64,000 nt of DNA from Centrapalus pauciflorus (taxonomy: Eukaryota; Streptophyta; Magnoliopsida; Asterales; Asteraceae), in assembly GCA_020465985.1 (NCBI GenBank), contig JAANYP010000818.1, forward strand, positions 161,944 to 225,943, read 5' to 3'. Below, one piece after another: positions 43,260 to 54,179 of this stretch. The notes under the pieces were generated by a model, which was given only the letters and a program-made list of their open reading frames with translations, made no database searches and was not told where the DNA came from. Every line of letters starts with the position of its first letter. Positions within the stretch are counted from its first letter, which is position 1. The position numbers and the translations under genes were made by a program.

Positions 43260-43497
43260 CGGCGGCCCACTCTATTTTTGGGCGTGGATCCTCTGACCCG
43301 GACCCGACCCGCGCTCATTTAAATGGGGAGTCAACCGGTCAAACCTTCTTACTTCATCTTCAAGATTTCTCTCATTCTCTCCCCCCCCCCCCCTCCGTCG
43401 ACTACCCACCGCCTCAACCTCCATAACCACGAGTCCAAGCTTTTGGATCTTCATTTTTCTTCGATTTTCTTACGTTTTTCACCTTCGGCATCATCAG
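43260..43497 (+). promoter_or_regulatory. Promoter-like segment and 5' exon of A ORF3
   Basis: GC-rich GGCGTGGATCC and CCCGACCCGCGC precede CATTTAAATGG (TTTAAA at 43318-43323). A CT-rich zone with a run of 12 C (43381-43392) follows, then a leader ending CATCATCAG at 43497. The same order is seen upstream of B ORF3, and a looser version upstream of C ORF3. The segment ends at a GT splice donor. A separate transcription start for ORF3 is an inference from this layout. Confidence 0.5.
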
Positions 43498-43739
43498 GTA
43501 ACTTCTTTTTAACTTCATTTCAGCTTTTAATGTCTTATATTGTGTGTTTGATTTTCCATTTTTTCTTCTTTTTTCTTTTCGGTTTTTATACATTTTAGGT
43601 TGTTTAATGTATTATTTTTACTTAGTTGTAGTTAGATAAAATGTTCACTATGTGTTTTTCGTCTAGGATCTTAATTTCATGCATTTTTGTCGATTTTAAC
43701 TGTTCACGTTTAATTTTGCATGAACACATTAACTGCTTG

Positions 43740-44230
43740 CATGCATTTCGACGTCCGAATTCCGACCAACACCCGAATTCGGATGTCCCACTTAGACTCA
43801 TTTTCAAGTTTTTCAAACATACCAAAACCGTATTCGGTCACTATTGATCCGAATTCGGTCTATGTTGATCCAAATTCGGTCCTTCAGGTAATGCCAAAAA
43901 TTTGAAAATTTTATTTAAGTCTAAGTTTGCCAAAGAAATGTTCATCCGAACTCGGATGGGATCCGAATTCGGTCCCCATCCGAGTTAGGTCCTTTGTCTT
44001 TATTGCATGCATAACATTCCATCCGCACATCCATCCGATTTCGGACCAAAATCACTACCTCATCCGAATTCGGCTCAAATCCTCATCATCACTTTCATGC
44101 AATTCGAATTCGGACCAAAATCACATCATCCGAATTCGGACCCCAAACAACCCATTTCATGCATCATCCGGATTTCGGCCGGAACCAAATTCGGTGACAC
44201 TGTTCATCCGAATTCGAACCATCCGAAATC
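43740..44230 (+). repeat. Array of CCGAATTCGG-type palindromes inside the ORF3 intron of A
   Basis: About fifteen copies of CCGAATTCGG, ATCCGAATTCGGAC or partial forms, interleaved with short unrelated spacers. It is related to the leader arrays of A and B, though the spacers are different. Confidence 0.88.
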
Positions 44231-44358
44231 CAACACTTAGCATATTTTTTTAATTTTCTCATTTTTGCACTTTCACTATAATTTAAAAAAAAAACCAAAA
44301 ATATTTTAATTTCGGTGCACCATTGATTACAGTTAGGATTCGTGTTTGAGTGAAAAAG

Positions 44359-44452
44359 TCTGATCTAACATCGGTCTCTTAACGATTGACTTTGGACTTT
44401 ATTAGTAGAATTTTCTTCTACTAATAAAGACCCGATGCTAAACAGATCAGAG
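44359..44452 (+). other. Imperfect inverted repeat near the 3' end of the ORF3 intron
   Basis: An inner 13 bp perfect stem (TTTATTAGTAGAA and TTCTACTAATAAA, loop TTTTC, 44398-44428) is nested in an outer imperfect stem (TCTGATCTAACATCGG and CCCGATGCTAAACAGATCAGA). It ends about 85 bases before the splice acceptor. Confidence 0.75.
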
Positions 44453-44538
44453 AGTTTCTATTTCACACTTATCTAGACTTCACATCAATGTCATATCATT
44501 TAAAGTCTTTTATTCCAACTTTGGTGCACCTTTGCAGG

Positions 44539-47500
44539 ATGATGGAACCAGCTGTTGTCCTCACCCTACCCCATCCCCCCATCCCAAATAATAACACCCA
44601 ACTACCTGAACAATCCATCCTTCCCCAACTCGAGTTTGTCGAGTTTATACCACATAACTGGCAGCTCGACGTCTCCATTCTCACAAAAGAACCCCAGACC
44701 CTCGCCTTCGACATCCTGCTTCACCACCCCATATATTACACCCTGTCCACCGCAATCGCTGTTCCCCAGATATACCTGCAACAATTTTGGAACAGATTGC
44801 AATATATTCCCGACGCCGAACCTTTCTTCACAACCACCAACGACTGCGTCCCAGTCAAAATCACCATTGCCACCATACGCCATATACTTCACCTTCCCGC
44901 CGAAACCTATTTGCCATCCCGTCTTCAGTTTGTTCCCAGCCCTTCCATCCCAGAAACCGTAGCCGAAATCCAAACCTTGGGTTATGACGGCCCTCTCTCC
45001 AAACCCTCTGATTTCCGCACAAAGAATCTACAATCTCATTGGCGGATTCTTTTCGACGTCCTCAACGAGTGCTTCACAGCAAAGCACTCAGGCCATGACT
45101 CTGCCTCCGCTTAGGTTTTAGCCATGTTCACCGGCTTTGCCTTTGACCGCCATGTTGACTATGTGACTTTCCTCTTCGAGGAATTGAGACATGTACATGT
45201 GGAGAGGGGAACCAAGAAGGGACGCAAGTACATACCTCTCCAACGGTTTCTGCAACTTATCATCCAATATGCGATGGATAATGATGAGGACATTCACGAA
45301 CGTCCTGAAGCCGACGTCTACCCTACCGTGGCCATTCAAAAGCTAACTTTGCCAAAGGGGGCCCCTTCAGTGCCTATAATGACTATCCCGTTGTCTCTAT
45401 TGCTCACGGCAAGGGATTTGGAAAGGGTTAGAGCCTATATTCGAGAGTTTTATCCGGATGAGTCTCAGTCAGAACCGACTGAGCCTAGCCAGTCCGAAGG
45501 TGAGGCTAGAATGAGTGAGGAGGAGGGAGCAGAGGCGGAAGTACAACAATCCTTGGGGATTGGTGAGCGGGAGCATGTGTTAGTATGTGAGGGAGAAGGT
45601 GGTGAGGCGGCAAAGGCGGCGGATTCTGAACGAACCGTCTCTGTCGTGCGAGCGATAGATATTCCATCTGAGGGTGACCGAAGCCCTATCAGCCGGACTA
45701 CCCAACAAAAGACCGTCAGTCCAACGGTCGAAATCACCCCCACCATCCACTTGGTTTCCCTCAAAGGGAAACCACTTCATTCCACGGGGTTTCTGCACAT
45801 ACACCATCGCCCTCTCATTCGGAGAGTGGCGGTGTTGAACGAGGTCACACTCCTCCCCACGTGACCGAACTTCCTTCATTCGCCATTCAAATCCCCCCAT
45901 ATACACACGACGCACGATGCCTCTGTGGCATCCCCAAGAGCTGCCTCCGTGGAAGCTCCACAAAATTCCGGATCAGAGCGTCCCATAGTGGAGCCAGAAA
46001 TGACGGAAGGAAGACCTGGAGTGGCTCCATCAACGCCATCCACTTCAGGCCATCTCCCCATCAACTTGGAGATGCTAACGACAGCTCTTCGGGCTGCCGG
46101 AGTGATTACCCGGGCTGACCTGGACGCCCAAAAGGAAGCTGCCGAGGAACGTCACACCGCCCTTCTCTCACTTATAAAGGGTAACGGTGTCGCTTCTGAA
46201 GCTGTGCCTCCACCAGGATCCCATTCAGTCCAACATCAGATTGTCGACCTCTCAGACAAGATAGACGCGCTTACTCGCCTTATTCTTCAAGTCCAGGACC
46301 AACTGAAATCCAGAATGGACCGTTTTGAGTCTGTAGTGATTGAACTTCAGTGCCGTCCTCAGGCTGAGGCTCAGAAAAGAAAGCATGACGATTAGGACGA
46401 CCCTGATCGTCATGAGGGGGAGAAAAGACAGAAAACTCAGTCTGAGGACCCAATTTTGTTTGTAGGGGGAGCAGATACCGAAGGGACAGAGTTTCAGGGG
46501 TCAGGGGAACAGACGCAATAGGCTCAGGAATATTTGATGTTAGAAGACGAGCCTATGTTCGAGGGTCCAGTTCCACTGGATACAATGACAGCTATGGTAC
46601 AATTCGAGCCCGCTCATGAAAAAGTTAAAATCATATTGGTGTCTGACTCAGACTCCGATACTGAGGACAACGAACCATTAGCCAGAATCACCTAAAAAAT
46701 CCTCATCTTCCTCCTTTGATTTCCTAAACTCACCACCACCAGCCCCACAACATGAAATTCTTTCATCCATTCAAGCTCCCCCATCACTCAAAGCATCCCA
46801 TCTAGTCCAAAGCCCACCAAGTTCTCCAAGTCCTCCCCCAGTCCAACAAACCGAACATCCAGGTCCTTCACAAACCATAAGAGTTGATTGTTTCGATGAA
46901 ACTCCAGAAGGACCCGGTGAATATAGGAGAGAGGATTTGTATTAGATAGGCCAGTTTTCAAGAGGTGAGGTACACAATCTACCGCCTGAAGAAAAAGACA
47001 AAAAAAGACAAGAACGGCGGGGGACAATTATAAAATTGCTTGAAGCTAAAAGGTCTGAAATAGAAGAACCCCCCGTTCAGGGCCTCAAAGAATTTCTGCA
47101 GAAGTTTCCTCCTAAACAGTTTCAGAACCCGTTCTTAGAAGAGAGATTCAAGATGATATTCAGAAAGAAGCCTATATCCTTAGCAGACGCCTCCTAATGG
47201 AACCTTCATAAATGTGGACGACGTCGAATTCTTAAACGAACGATTGAAAAATCGTATTAAAGGGCGTCTATCTCGCATGACTGCTTTAGGTGCCCTTGTT
47301 CGAAGTATGAACCGCCGCTCGATCATTATGTGGCTCAGAGACTTCCAAATGGCGATAGAGAGTGCAATGGTTAAAGTGGGCCTTCGAGCACCTGAGGATC
47401 TTCCTTGTTACTCCAACGGTACTCTCAGATTGGTTCGAGCCGCGCTTACTCAGAAAGTTCAAGATTTTGACGCTCAACCAGATCCACAACAAAGATGCTC

Positions 47501-47645
47501 ACCAAAGGAGATTCAGGACACCCTCAGCGACATTGAACTCCTGAACGAACGGCTACATATGAGACAAGTGACCAGACACTTTGACGTCATCCTTGGACTC
47601 CAAGAATCGACTGATCATGCCAGAGTTCCAGGACCTCCAAAATGA
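44539..47645 (+). pseudogene. ORF3 (env-position ORF) of element A, degenerate
   Basis: ATGATGGAACCA at 44539 lies one base after the intron. The N-terminal domain matches B (IYLQQFWNRLQY, IRHILHLPAE, RILFDVLNECF). A Gln codon of B is a TAG at 45112. The frame is lost and regained between about 45770 and 45925, and stops occur at 46393 and 46519. The coiled-coil-like, KRKHDD and VKIILVSDSDSDTED segments are present. After a deletion and shift near 46680 the C-terminal domain is shortened: relative to B about 70 residues around 47200 are lost, and 37 codons are missing between LRAPE and DLPCYS (47390). The last frame ends at TGA 47643-47645, 4 bases before the polypurine tract. Confidence 0.87.
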
Positions 47646-47649
47646 TCGA

Positions 47650-47661
47650 AAAGGGGGAGAT
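47650..47661 (+). promoter_or_regulatory. Polypurine tract of element A
   Basis: aaagggggagat directly precedes the 3' LTR start TGTTGGAC. Confidence 0.92.
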
Positions 47662-48002
47662 TGTTGGACATTTAATTTCGATCATATGGAGTTATTTTGT
47701 AATAATTATTTATAGTATTTAGCTTTGTATTTATTTCCTTGTAATGTATTTCAATGTAAAAGTCTAGGGGCCAAAGTTGTCATTGCTCCATAGTTAATTA
47801 AATGGAGCTATAATAGCTCCTAGGGTTTCTTTTTGTATCACACGGTTGAAACAATAGAAATGACTACAGCCGCCATTTAGCATATTCTTTCTAATATTCA
47901 TATTGTCTTCTTCATCATTTCTCATTTATTGAACATTGTTCTTCTTGGGATTTGATAAAGAATATAAAGGTGCTGAAATATATACAGGAAAACAAGGTTA
48001 CA
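47662..48002 (+). repeat. 3' LTR of element A
   Basis: TGTTGGACATTTAA...GGTTACA, homologous to 9967-10309, followed by AACTT (48003-48007) and then RT coding sequence of gypsy D. Confidence 0.95.
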
Positions 48003-48007
48003 AACTT

Positions 48008-49807
48008 TGAACCGTGCAATTCATCAAGCATATCATCTAGTCGAGGGATTGGATGGCGATACTTTACTGTGATATTATTGATGGCATGACAATCTATGCA
48101 CATCCTCCATGACCCATCCTTTTTCGGTACAAGCAAAATTGAAACAGCACAAGGGCTCATGCTTTCTCGAATCCATAATTTCTCAAGTAGTTCCTCAACT
48201 TACCTTTGCAACTCTTTGGTTTCTCTGGATTTGTTCCATACGCTGGTTTGTTTGGAATGGAAGCCCCAGGAATAAAGCCAATTTTGGTGTTCAATCCTGC
48301 GAATTGGTGGCAATCCATTAGGAACCTCCTCGGGAAACAAGTATTCAAATTCCTACAAAGGAGATTTAATATTGCTCGGAAGAGTACCGGCCAAATCATT
48401 AGTGCTTAAGTGAGCCTCTTTAAGTAAAAGAAGCACAAAAGACATATCTGAATTCAAGGCTTCTTTTCTTTCACTCGTTTTTAAAAGTGCACAATATTGA
48501 CTCTCCTTTTCATCCACCAAAGTTTTCTTATCTTTTTATTTTTCGTTTGAACCCTTCTTGTGTTCATTGCTTTCCTTGGACTCACCGTCTTTGTTCTTCG
48601 CATCCTTTTAAAGTCGGACTTGATCCTCATAAACTTGACTGGGTGACATTGGCACAAGAGTTATGGACTTGGTTTTGTGAAAAAGGGTGTACTTGTTGGT
48701 GAAGCCATCGTTTTTTACGTGCTGAACATATTGCCATGGCCTACCAAGTAACAAATGGCTTGCTTGCGTAGGTACAATATCACAAAGGACTTCATCTTCC
48801 TACTCCGATACAAAATAACACCAAAACCTGTTTTGTAACTCGCACCTCACCACTATCATTAAGCCATTGGAGTTTATATGGCTTTTGATGCTTCATTGTC
48901 GGTAACCCTAGCTTTTCAACCATGGAAACACTAGCCACATTAGTACAACTCCCACCATCAATTACAAAACTACATACCTTGCCTTGAACATAACACCGGG
49001 TGTGAAAGATGTTCTCCCTTTGTGCATCATCTTTATCCTTAAAATGGGTGCTTAAGGCTCGTCTTGCCACTAACAATTCTCCTTCAACTGCTAGCTCTTC
49101 TTCCCAATCCGTGTCTTCGTGTGAGGACTCAGAAGCATCTGTTTCGATTTCTCCATATTCTCTAATCACCATTGCAAGTTTGTTTAGACATTGACTTGCA
49201 ATATGACCCCTGCCAAGGCACTTAAAACATTTTATATCACGAGTGTTAGGAACTTCAGAACTAGTTTTCTCCTTTGAAGTGTTTTTTCTTCCAGATTTGG
49301 GATTAGAAGACTTTGAATTTTCGGGCCTTTTGGAGCTACTTGCTATCCAAGCATTCTTTCTTGACCCACCCCCTCTCTTGAGTTGCTTTTCAATCTTAAC
49401 TGCCATATGAACCATGTCCTCAATCTCAACATAATGGTGCATCTCAATACGATCTCGAATTTCATAATTGAGACCATTTAAGAACCTCTCCATGGTAGCT
49501 TCTCTATCCTCTTGAATATTCGCCCGGATCATAATAACCTCCATTTCTTAGAAGTAATCATCAACAGACTTACTTCCTTGCTTTAGACTTTGAAGTTTGT
49601 TGTGAAGGTCACAGTAGTAATGACTTGGTACAAAACGTCGCCTCATGACCATCTTCATTTCTTCCAAAGTATCGATGAGTCTCTCTTCATTTCTTCGTCT
49701 ACTAATCACTAGTTGATCCCACCATGTTAGTGCATAATCAGCAAATTCAACAACGGCGAGTTTTACCTTCTTCCGGTTGGAGTATTCATGGCAATCAAAG
49801 ATGAATT
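48008..49807 (-). pseudogene. Gypsy element D: gag C-terminal part, zinc knuckle, protease and start of RT
   Basis: Minus-strand frames from 49807 give gag (FDCHEYSNRKKVKL..., LTWWDQLVISRRRNEERL, LQSLKQGSKSVDDYF, a stop, then 49544-48792 open with FLNGLNYEIRDRIEMHHY and KIEKQLKRGG). The knuckle CFKCLGRGHIASQC follows, and a protease core VIDGGSCTNVASV with Asp-Gly-Gly where D-S/T-G is usual. A decayed connector (48400-48790) leads to RT (FIPGASIPNKPAY, SILLVPKKDGSWRMCIDCHAINN, HPIPRLDDMLDELHGS), which is cut by element A at 48008. RT resumes at 9961 with FSKIDLKSGYH. Confidence 0.9.
49805..49807. other. Target site duplication of CACTA element E (ATT)
   Basis: ATT before CACTAC at 49808 and after GTAGTG at 54616-54618; 3 bp duplications are standard for CACTA elements. 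Removing E and one ATT restores the gag frame WETKME to LIFDCHEY. Confidence 0.85.
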
Positions 49808-49829
49808 CACTACAACAAAATGAACCTAA

Positions 49830-50230
49830 AGCAATATGGGAAAAGTGTTGTGTTAGGCCTTAAAAGTGTTGCTATAGGCCTAATGCGACACTTTATGTAG
49901 TGTCACCTTAGCCAACGTCACCTTAGGTCTAAAGCGACACTTTCACTAGATAATACAAGACTTTTCAAAAGTGTTGCCATTATTTTATAAATGCAACACT
50001 TTTTATATTCTAAAACAACACTTTTTAATGTGTTGCCATTATTTTTATAAATGCAACACTTTAAATGCAACAGTTTTTATACTCTATAGCAACACTTTTA
50101 ATTTATTGTTACCAACTCATAGCAACACTTACTTATCAAATGCAACACTTATCAAATGTTGTCATTTTGTAAATGCAACACCATTATCAATCTATTGCAA
50201 CACTTTATTATTGTTTTAAATTACATAAAT
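49830..50230. repeat. Left subterminal repeat zone of E
   Basis: Repeated GCAACACTTT, AAGTGTTG and TGTTGCCATTATTTT units in both orientations, about every 20-40 bases. These are likely transposase binding sites by analogy with En/Spm. Confidence 0.85.
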
Positions 50231-50562
50231 GCAATATTTTCTAGACAAAGAAAACACATTCATTATTTTTTAAATTTAATGCAAATACAAATATTTATTT
50301 AATTCCTTCGTGATAGTTTTTCTACTTACAATTCAACTTAACAAAAATAATATCATTACATATTGATCAAAAAAAATTTCAAGTATATATAAACGTCTAC
50401 AACCAAAATAAGAATCATCAAATGTATAAACGATACAACAAAAAAGTAAATTACAATCTTGGAAATGCATATTCAATTCCTCTTCTTGTAATTTCTTTCT
50501 TACGAAACCGACGCTTATCATGCACAACTCTTCTTCTGTCGATCACTTTTCACAAAAAATCT

Positions 50563-52140
50563 GCCTAAAACAGCGATCAACTTTCCAAAAACTGCATAAT
50601 AGGGCAACAAACTTTCAAATTAATTTGGTTTTCGATGAAACTTTCACACCACCTTAAAAATCTTCTAAAAACAACATTTCTATAAAAATATTACACTTCC
50701 CACAGTAAATTTGTATTTTTACTCGTTAAACTCTACAATTCGTTGCATAAATAGCAATAAACTTTAGTTTTACGTCCAATTTTAACGATACTTTTTGTAA
50801 GACGTCTAAAATCCTTAGGAAAAACCAAATATATAAACATATTTCATCATTCATTGATATTTCATACTTTTGGGCATTAAAGTACCAAAAGTTTGTTTAA
50901 AATAGCAATGAACTTTCATGTGATGTCGGATTTCGATAATTCTTTTTGCAACACATCCTAAATCATTTAAAGACATCAAACTTATATAAATATTTCATCA
51001 TTTATTGCTATTTCTTGATGTTTAAAACCATTTTTGAGTTTCAAATTTGATAAATTTATGCCATTACACTTTTGGTTTTGGTTTGGACATTTTGTCCAGC
51101 CGTAACTTTCATTCTCCAAACACAAATGATGAGTCAAATTGAGAATTACCTTGAATTGTTTGCATAATATTGATCTCCTTGCATAATATGTGTTTTGTTG
51201 GTTGCTTTGATGAAGATTCAAGCTCCAAACTGAGGTAGAAGCATACTTTTGTTACAAAAAGATAGAAGAATATGAAACTCGATCGATAATGAAAAACATA
51301 CTTTTAAAAAAAAAAAAAAAGATAGAAGAATATGTAACTGGATCGATAATGAAAAGGAGAGAGGACTTCCCTACCTAGCTAACATAAGATCGCTAATCTA
51401 AGTGCAATGATATTTAAAAGTAAACCACGTCAATATGGTACTTACATTTCACAATAACATTGACATGTCGGCCCAAAATCTTCTAAAATAGCAATCACCT
51501 TTTCTAGAACTGCATAATATGGCAACAAACTTTCAAATTAATTCGGTTTTCGATGAAACTTTCACACCACCTTAAAAATCTTCTAAAAACAGCATTTCTA
51601 TAAAAAATATTAACCCACAGTAAATTTGTATTTTTACTCGTTAAACTACAATTCTTTGCACAAAATAGCAATAAACTTTCGTTTGACGTCAAATTTTAAC
51701 GATACTTTTTGCAACAAGTCTAATATCCTTAGAAAAAACCAAATATATAAACATATTTCATCATTCATTGATATTTCATACTTTTGGGCATTAAAGTACC
51801 AAAAGTTTGTTTAAAATAGCAATGAACTTTCATGTGATGTCAGATTTCGACAATTCTTTTTGCAACACATCCTAAATCCTTTAAAGACATCAAACTTATA
51901 TAAATATTTCATCATTTATTGTTATTTCTTGATGTTTAAAACCATTTTTGAGTTTCAAGTTTGATAAATTTATGCCATTACACTTTTTGTTACAAAAAGA
52001 TAGAAGAATATGTAACTGGATCGATAATGAAAAGGAGAGAGGACTTCCCTTCCTAGCTATCATAAGATCGCTAATCTAAGTGCAATGATATTGAAAAGTA
52101 AACCACGTCCAAAATGGTACTTAAATTCCAAACACAAATA
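50563..52140. repeat. Internal tandem duplication in E
   Basis: The block 50563-51080 (GCATAATAGGGCAACAAACTT..., CTCGTTAAACT, TTTCATCATTCATTG) recurs at 51490-51990, and 51300-51460 (GATAGAAGAATATGTAACTG) recurs at 51995-52135. The order shows a duplication of about 900 bp, with a deletion of about 160 bp in the second unit. Copies are about 90 percent alike by eye. Confidence 0.8.
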
Positions 52141-53339
52141 TTGATTTAAATTGAGAATTACCTTGAATTGTTTGCATAAGAATGAGCTAAATTAGTATTC
52201 TAACACTCTTTCTTTAAGCCATATATATACGACCCCCTTCTATGCCACATTCACCAAAACAGATTTTTAAACATTTTACATGTCCATTCAAAAGTAACTT
52301 CAACAAGAAACAAATTAGATGAATATATATCATCCAGATGGAAATGAAACCTGTCATGGAGTGTGCCCAAGAAAACGACGTAGAGGTATAGACGTAGATA
52401 AAGTTTGCTAGCTACGGAGGAAATTCGCTAGCAATCTGGTTCAACAACTGCAAAAGCATAACAAATGTACCATGAGGATTGATGCAACCTGGTTCAAAAC
52501 AACTTAAAAGCATAAAAAGAGCTAGTTTTGGAGGAAATTCATTGACAATCTGGTTCAAACCCATTCATTAATATTGATAAAAGAGTGGTTTTATTTGTTT
52601 GACTGCACAGGAACTAACTGTCACAGAATGAGTACAAACCCTTGGGCATTTAAAGGCTGGTGTTCTTCATAAAAATTTCAAGGACCTAATTCTTATCATA
52701 AGATATTGGCCTTACTTGGCATTTATAGCCCCAAACCTTAGCAAAATTTCTAAAATTAAATTACACACTGCTAATACATGTTCGTATAGAAGTACAGAAC
52801 CACTACAATCAACAAATGAACACAATCCGTTGTAAAATATATATTGAAATATCACACCATCTATAATCCAACAAAACATTTAGAATAGGTAATTTGCAAA
52901 AAGAATAGTGTAAATGTAGTTTAAAAACTTCAGATGTACGTATCCGATTTAAGAATATGGCTTTCAAGTGGAGATGATGCCATATCTATAAAGTTAATAA
53001 CACATTTAGAACACTAATGAATCATAAAACACATTTCCAATTCAAACCTTCATATAAAACACATTTAGAAGATTAATTAATAACCCATATGAAACAATGA
53101 AACATATTTTGCCCCAAACAGATTCATATCATTTAAATACCTAATAAACACATCATAATAACACATTTCTAGTTCAAACATTCATTTAAAACATTTTATA
53201 ATTCAAATAGATTCATATAAAACATCATTAACCATCTATTCATTTCACCTTTCAGGCACAAATTCATCTTCAAACAATTTCATATATAACATTTCTAACT
53301 CACTTAGAAAGAAAATAGCAGAGAAAAAGAAAATCGAGA
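52141..53339. other. Non-coding interior of E
   Basis: A/T-rich sequence without a convincing reading frame. It has short repeats such as GAGGAAATTC...GACAATCTGGTTCAA (52420-52570) and a series of AAACACATTT units (52980-53180). Confidence 0.7.
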
Positions 53340-53790
53340 GATTAGCAAATATGTGTTACCGTCAAGGCTATGGAGTTACAAACAGAGGCTCTGCAAGCGA
53401 GCAGAGAGAACGGGAAGACAGCAGATCGATGAGGAAGAAACCGTCGTCGCCGAGAGCATAGAGAACGGGGAATAACGGCAGTCGGTGTTGGAATTAGAGC
53501 TACGGTCGGTGGTGGGGTTAGAGCGGCGGTCGGCGGTGGAGATAAACGGTGGTGATTGGTGAGTGGTGTCGCTGGTCGGAGATGGGGCGGCGACGGTTAC
53601 TGGCGAGAGGATAGAGTGGGGTCGGCGACGGGCGGCAAGAGGAGATGAGAGCGGTAGCGTCGGGCGGCGAGAGGAGAGTGGTCGGCGGCAGACGGTGAGT
53701 CGAGGCGAGGCGGTGCTAGGGTTTTCACTTTGAGAGGATGAGATCGAGAGATTGAAGAGTCTGGAGGTTAGAGCGTGAACGTCAATGTTT
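53340..53790 (-). other. GC-rich, exon- or 5'UTR-like block within E
   Basis: On the minus strand: GTGAAAACCCTAGCACCG, then many CCGCCG-type Pro/Arg-rich codons, CTCTCGGCGACGACGG, and ATAGCCTTGACGGTAACAC, which could be a splice donor. Such blocks are usual for first exons of plant nuclear genes, and the base composition contrasts sharply with the rest of E. I find no identifiable protein. It could be E's own former promoter/exon or a captured host fragment. Confidence 0.5.
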
Positions 53791-54179
53791 TTGTCAATTA
53801 TTTTGTGATATATAAATGTATATCATTAATATAATTGAATATTATTTATTTTTATAATTTAGAATTAAAATTCAGTTTTCGGTTTGGTTTAGTCTGAAAA
53901 AGAAAAAACCGATCTTCAAACCGAAAACCATATTAAGAAATTCGGTTTGGGACCAAACTAAACCGAAAACCATTTTCTAAATTTGGTTTGTGTTTATTTG
54001 AATTCGATACGATTTGGTTTTCGGTTTTTTCGAGTCCAAACCAAATACTGCACACCCCTATTATCAAATCTTGTATTTTATTAATCTTAACAAATCAGAC
54101 ATTGAACTTTTGTGTGTATTTATAAATCAAAATTAGAAAAAAACAATAAAAAATAGTATAGTCAACACTTAAAAACATG

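Larger units (their letters stand above)
43498..44537 (+). other. Intron (1040 bp) immediately upstream of A ORF3
   Basis: It starts CAG/GTAACTT and ends CACCTTTGCAG/GATGATGG. In element B the flanking exons are directly joined (CATCATCAG then GATGATGG at 22479/22478), with the interval absent to the base. The interval includes T-rich sequence after the donor, a CCGAATTCGG array at 43740-44230 and a strong imperfect hairpin at 44359-44452. Precise absence in a related retroelement copy is the pattern expected from splicing before reverse transcription. Confidence 0.85.
9967..48002 (+). mobile_element. Copia element A (Sirevirus-like), host of element B
   Basis: Matching LTRs of 343 and 341 bp (9967-10309 and 47662-48002), a 5 bp target duplication (AACTT), a primer binding site and a polypurine tract define a complete insertion in the RT of gypsy element D. 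Without the nested element B (18692-42647 and one TSD copy) it is about 14 kb. Internal order is leader, gag, pol, spacer, ORF3. All three coding regions carry stops or frameshifts. The LTRs differ at roughly a dozen positions plus small indels by eye, the highest divergence in the nest. Confidence 0.95.

Noticed and set aside
44555..44973. Alternative frames (Pro/Ser-rich plus, Gly-rich minus) over A ORF3 start
   Set aside because: The frame conserved with B is the one starting ATGATGGAACCA; the others are composition artefacts.
49971..50219. Small protein in the left end of E
   Set aside because: The frame is generated by tandem GCAACACTTT subterminal repeats.
53870..54062. Possible hAT-type MITE (TTCGGTTTGG-rich, ending GCACACCCCTA)
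   Set aside because: One end resembles a plant hAT terminus, but I cannot find the matching left terminus or an 8 bp duplication.
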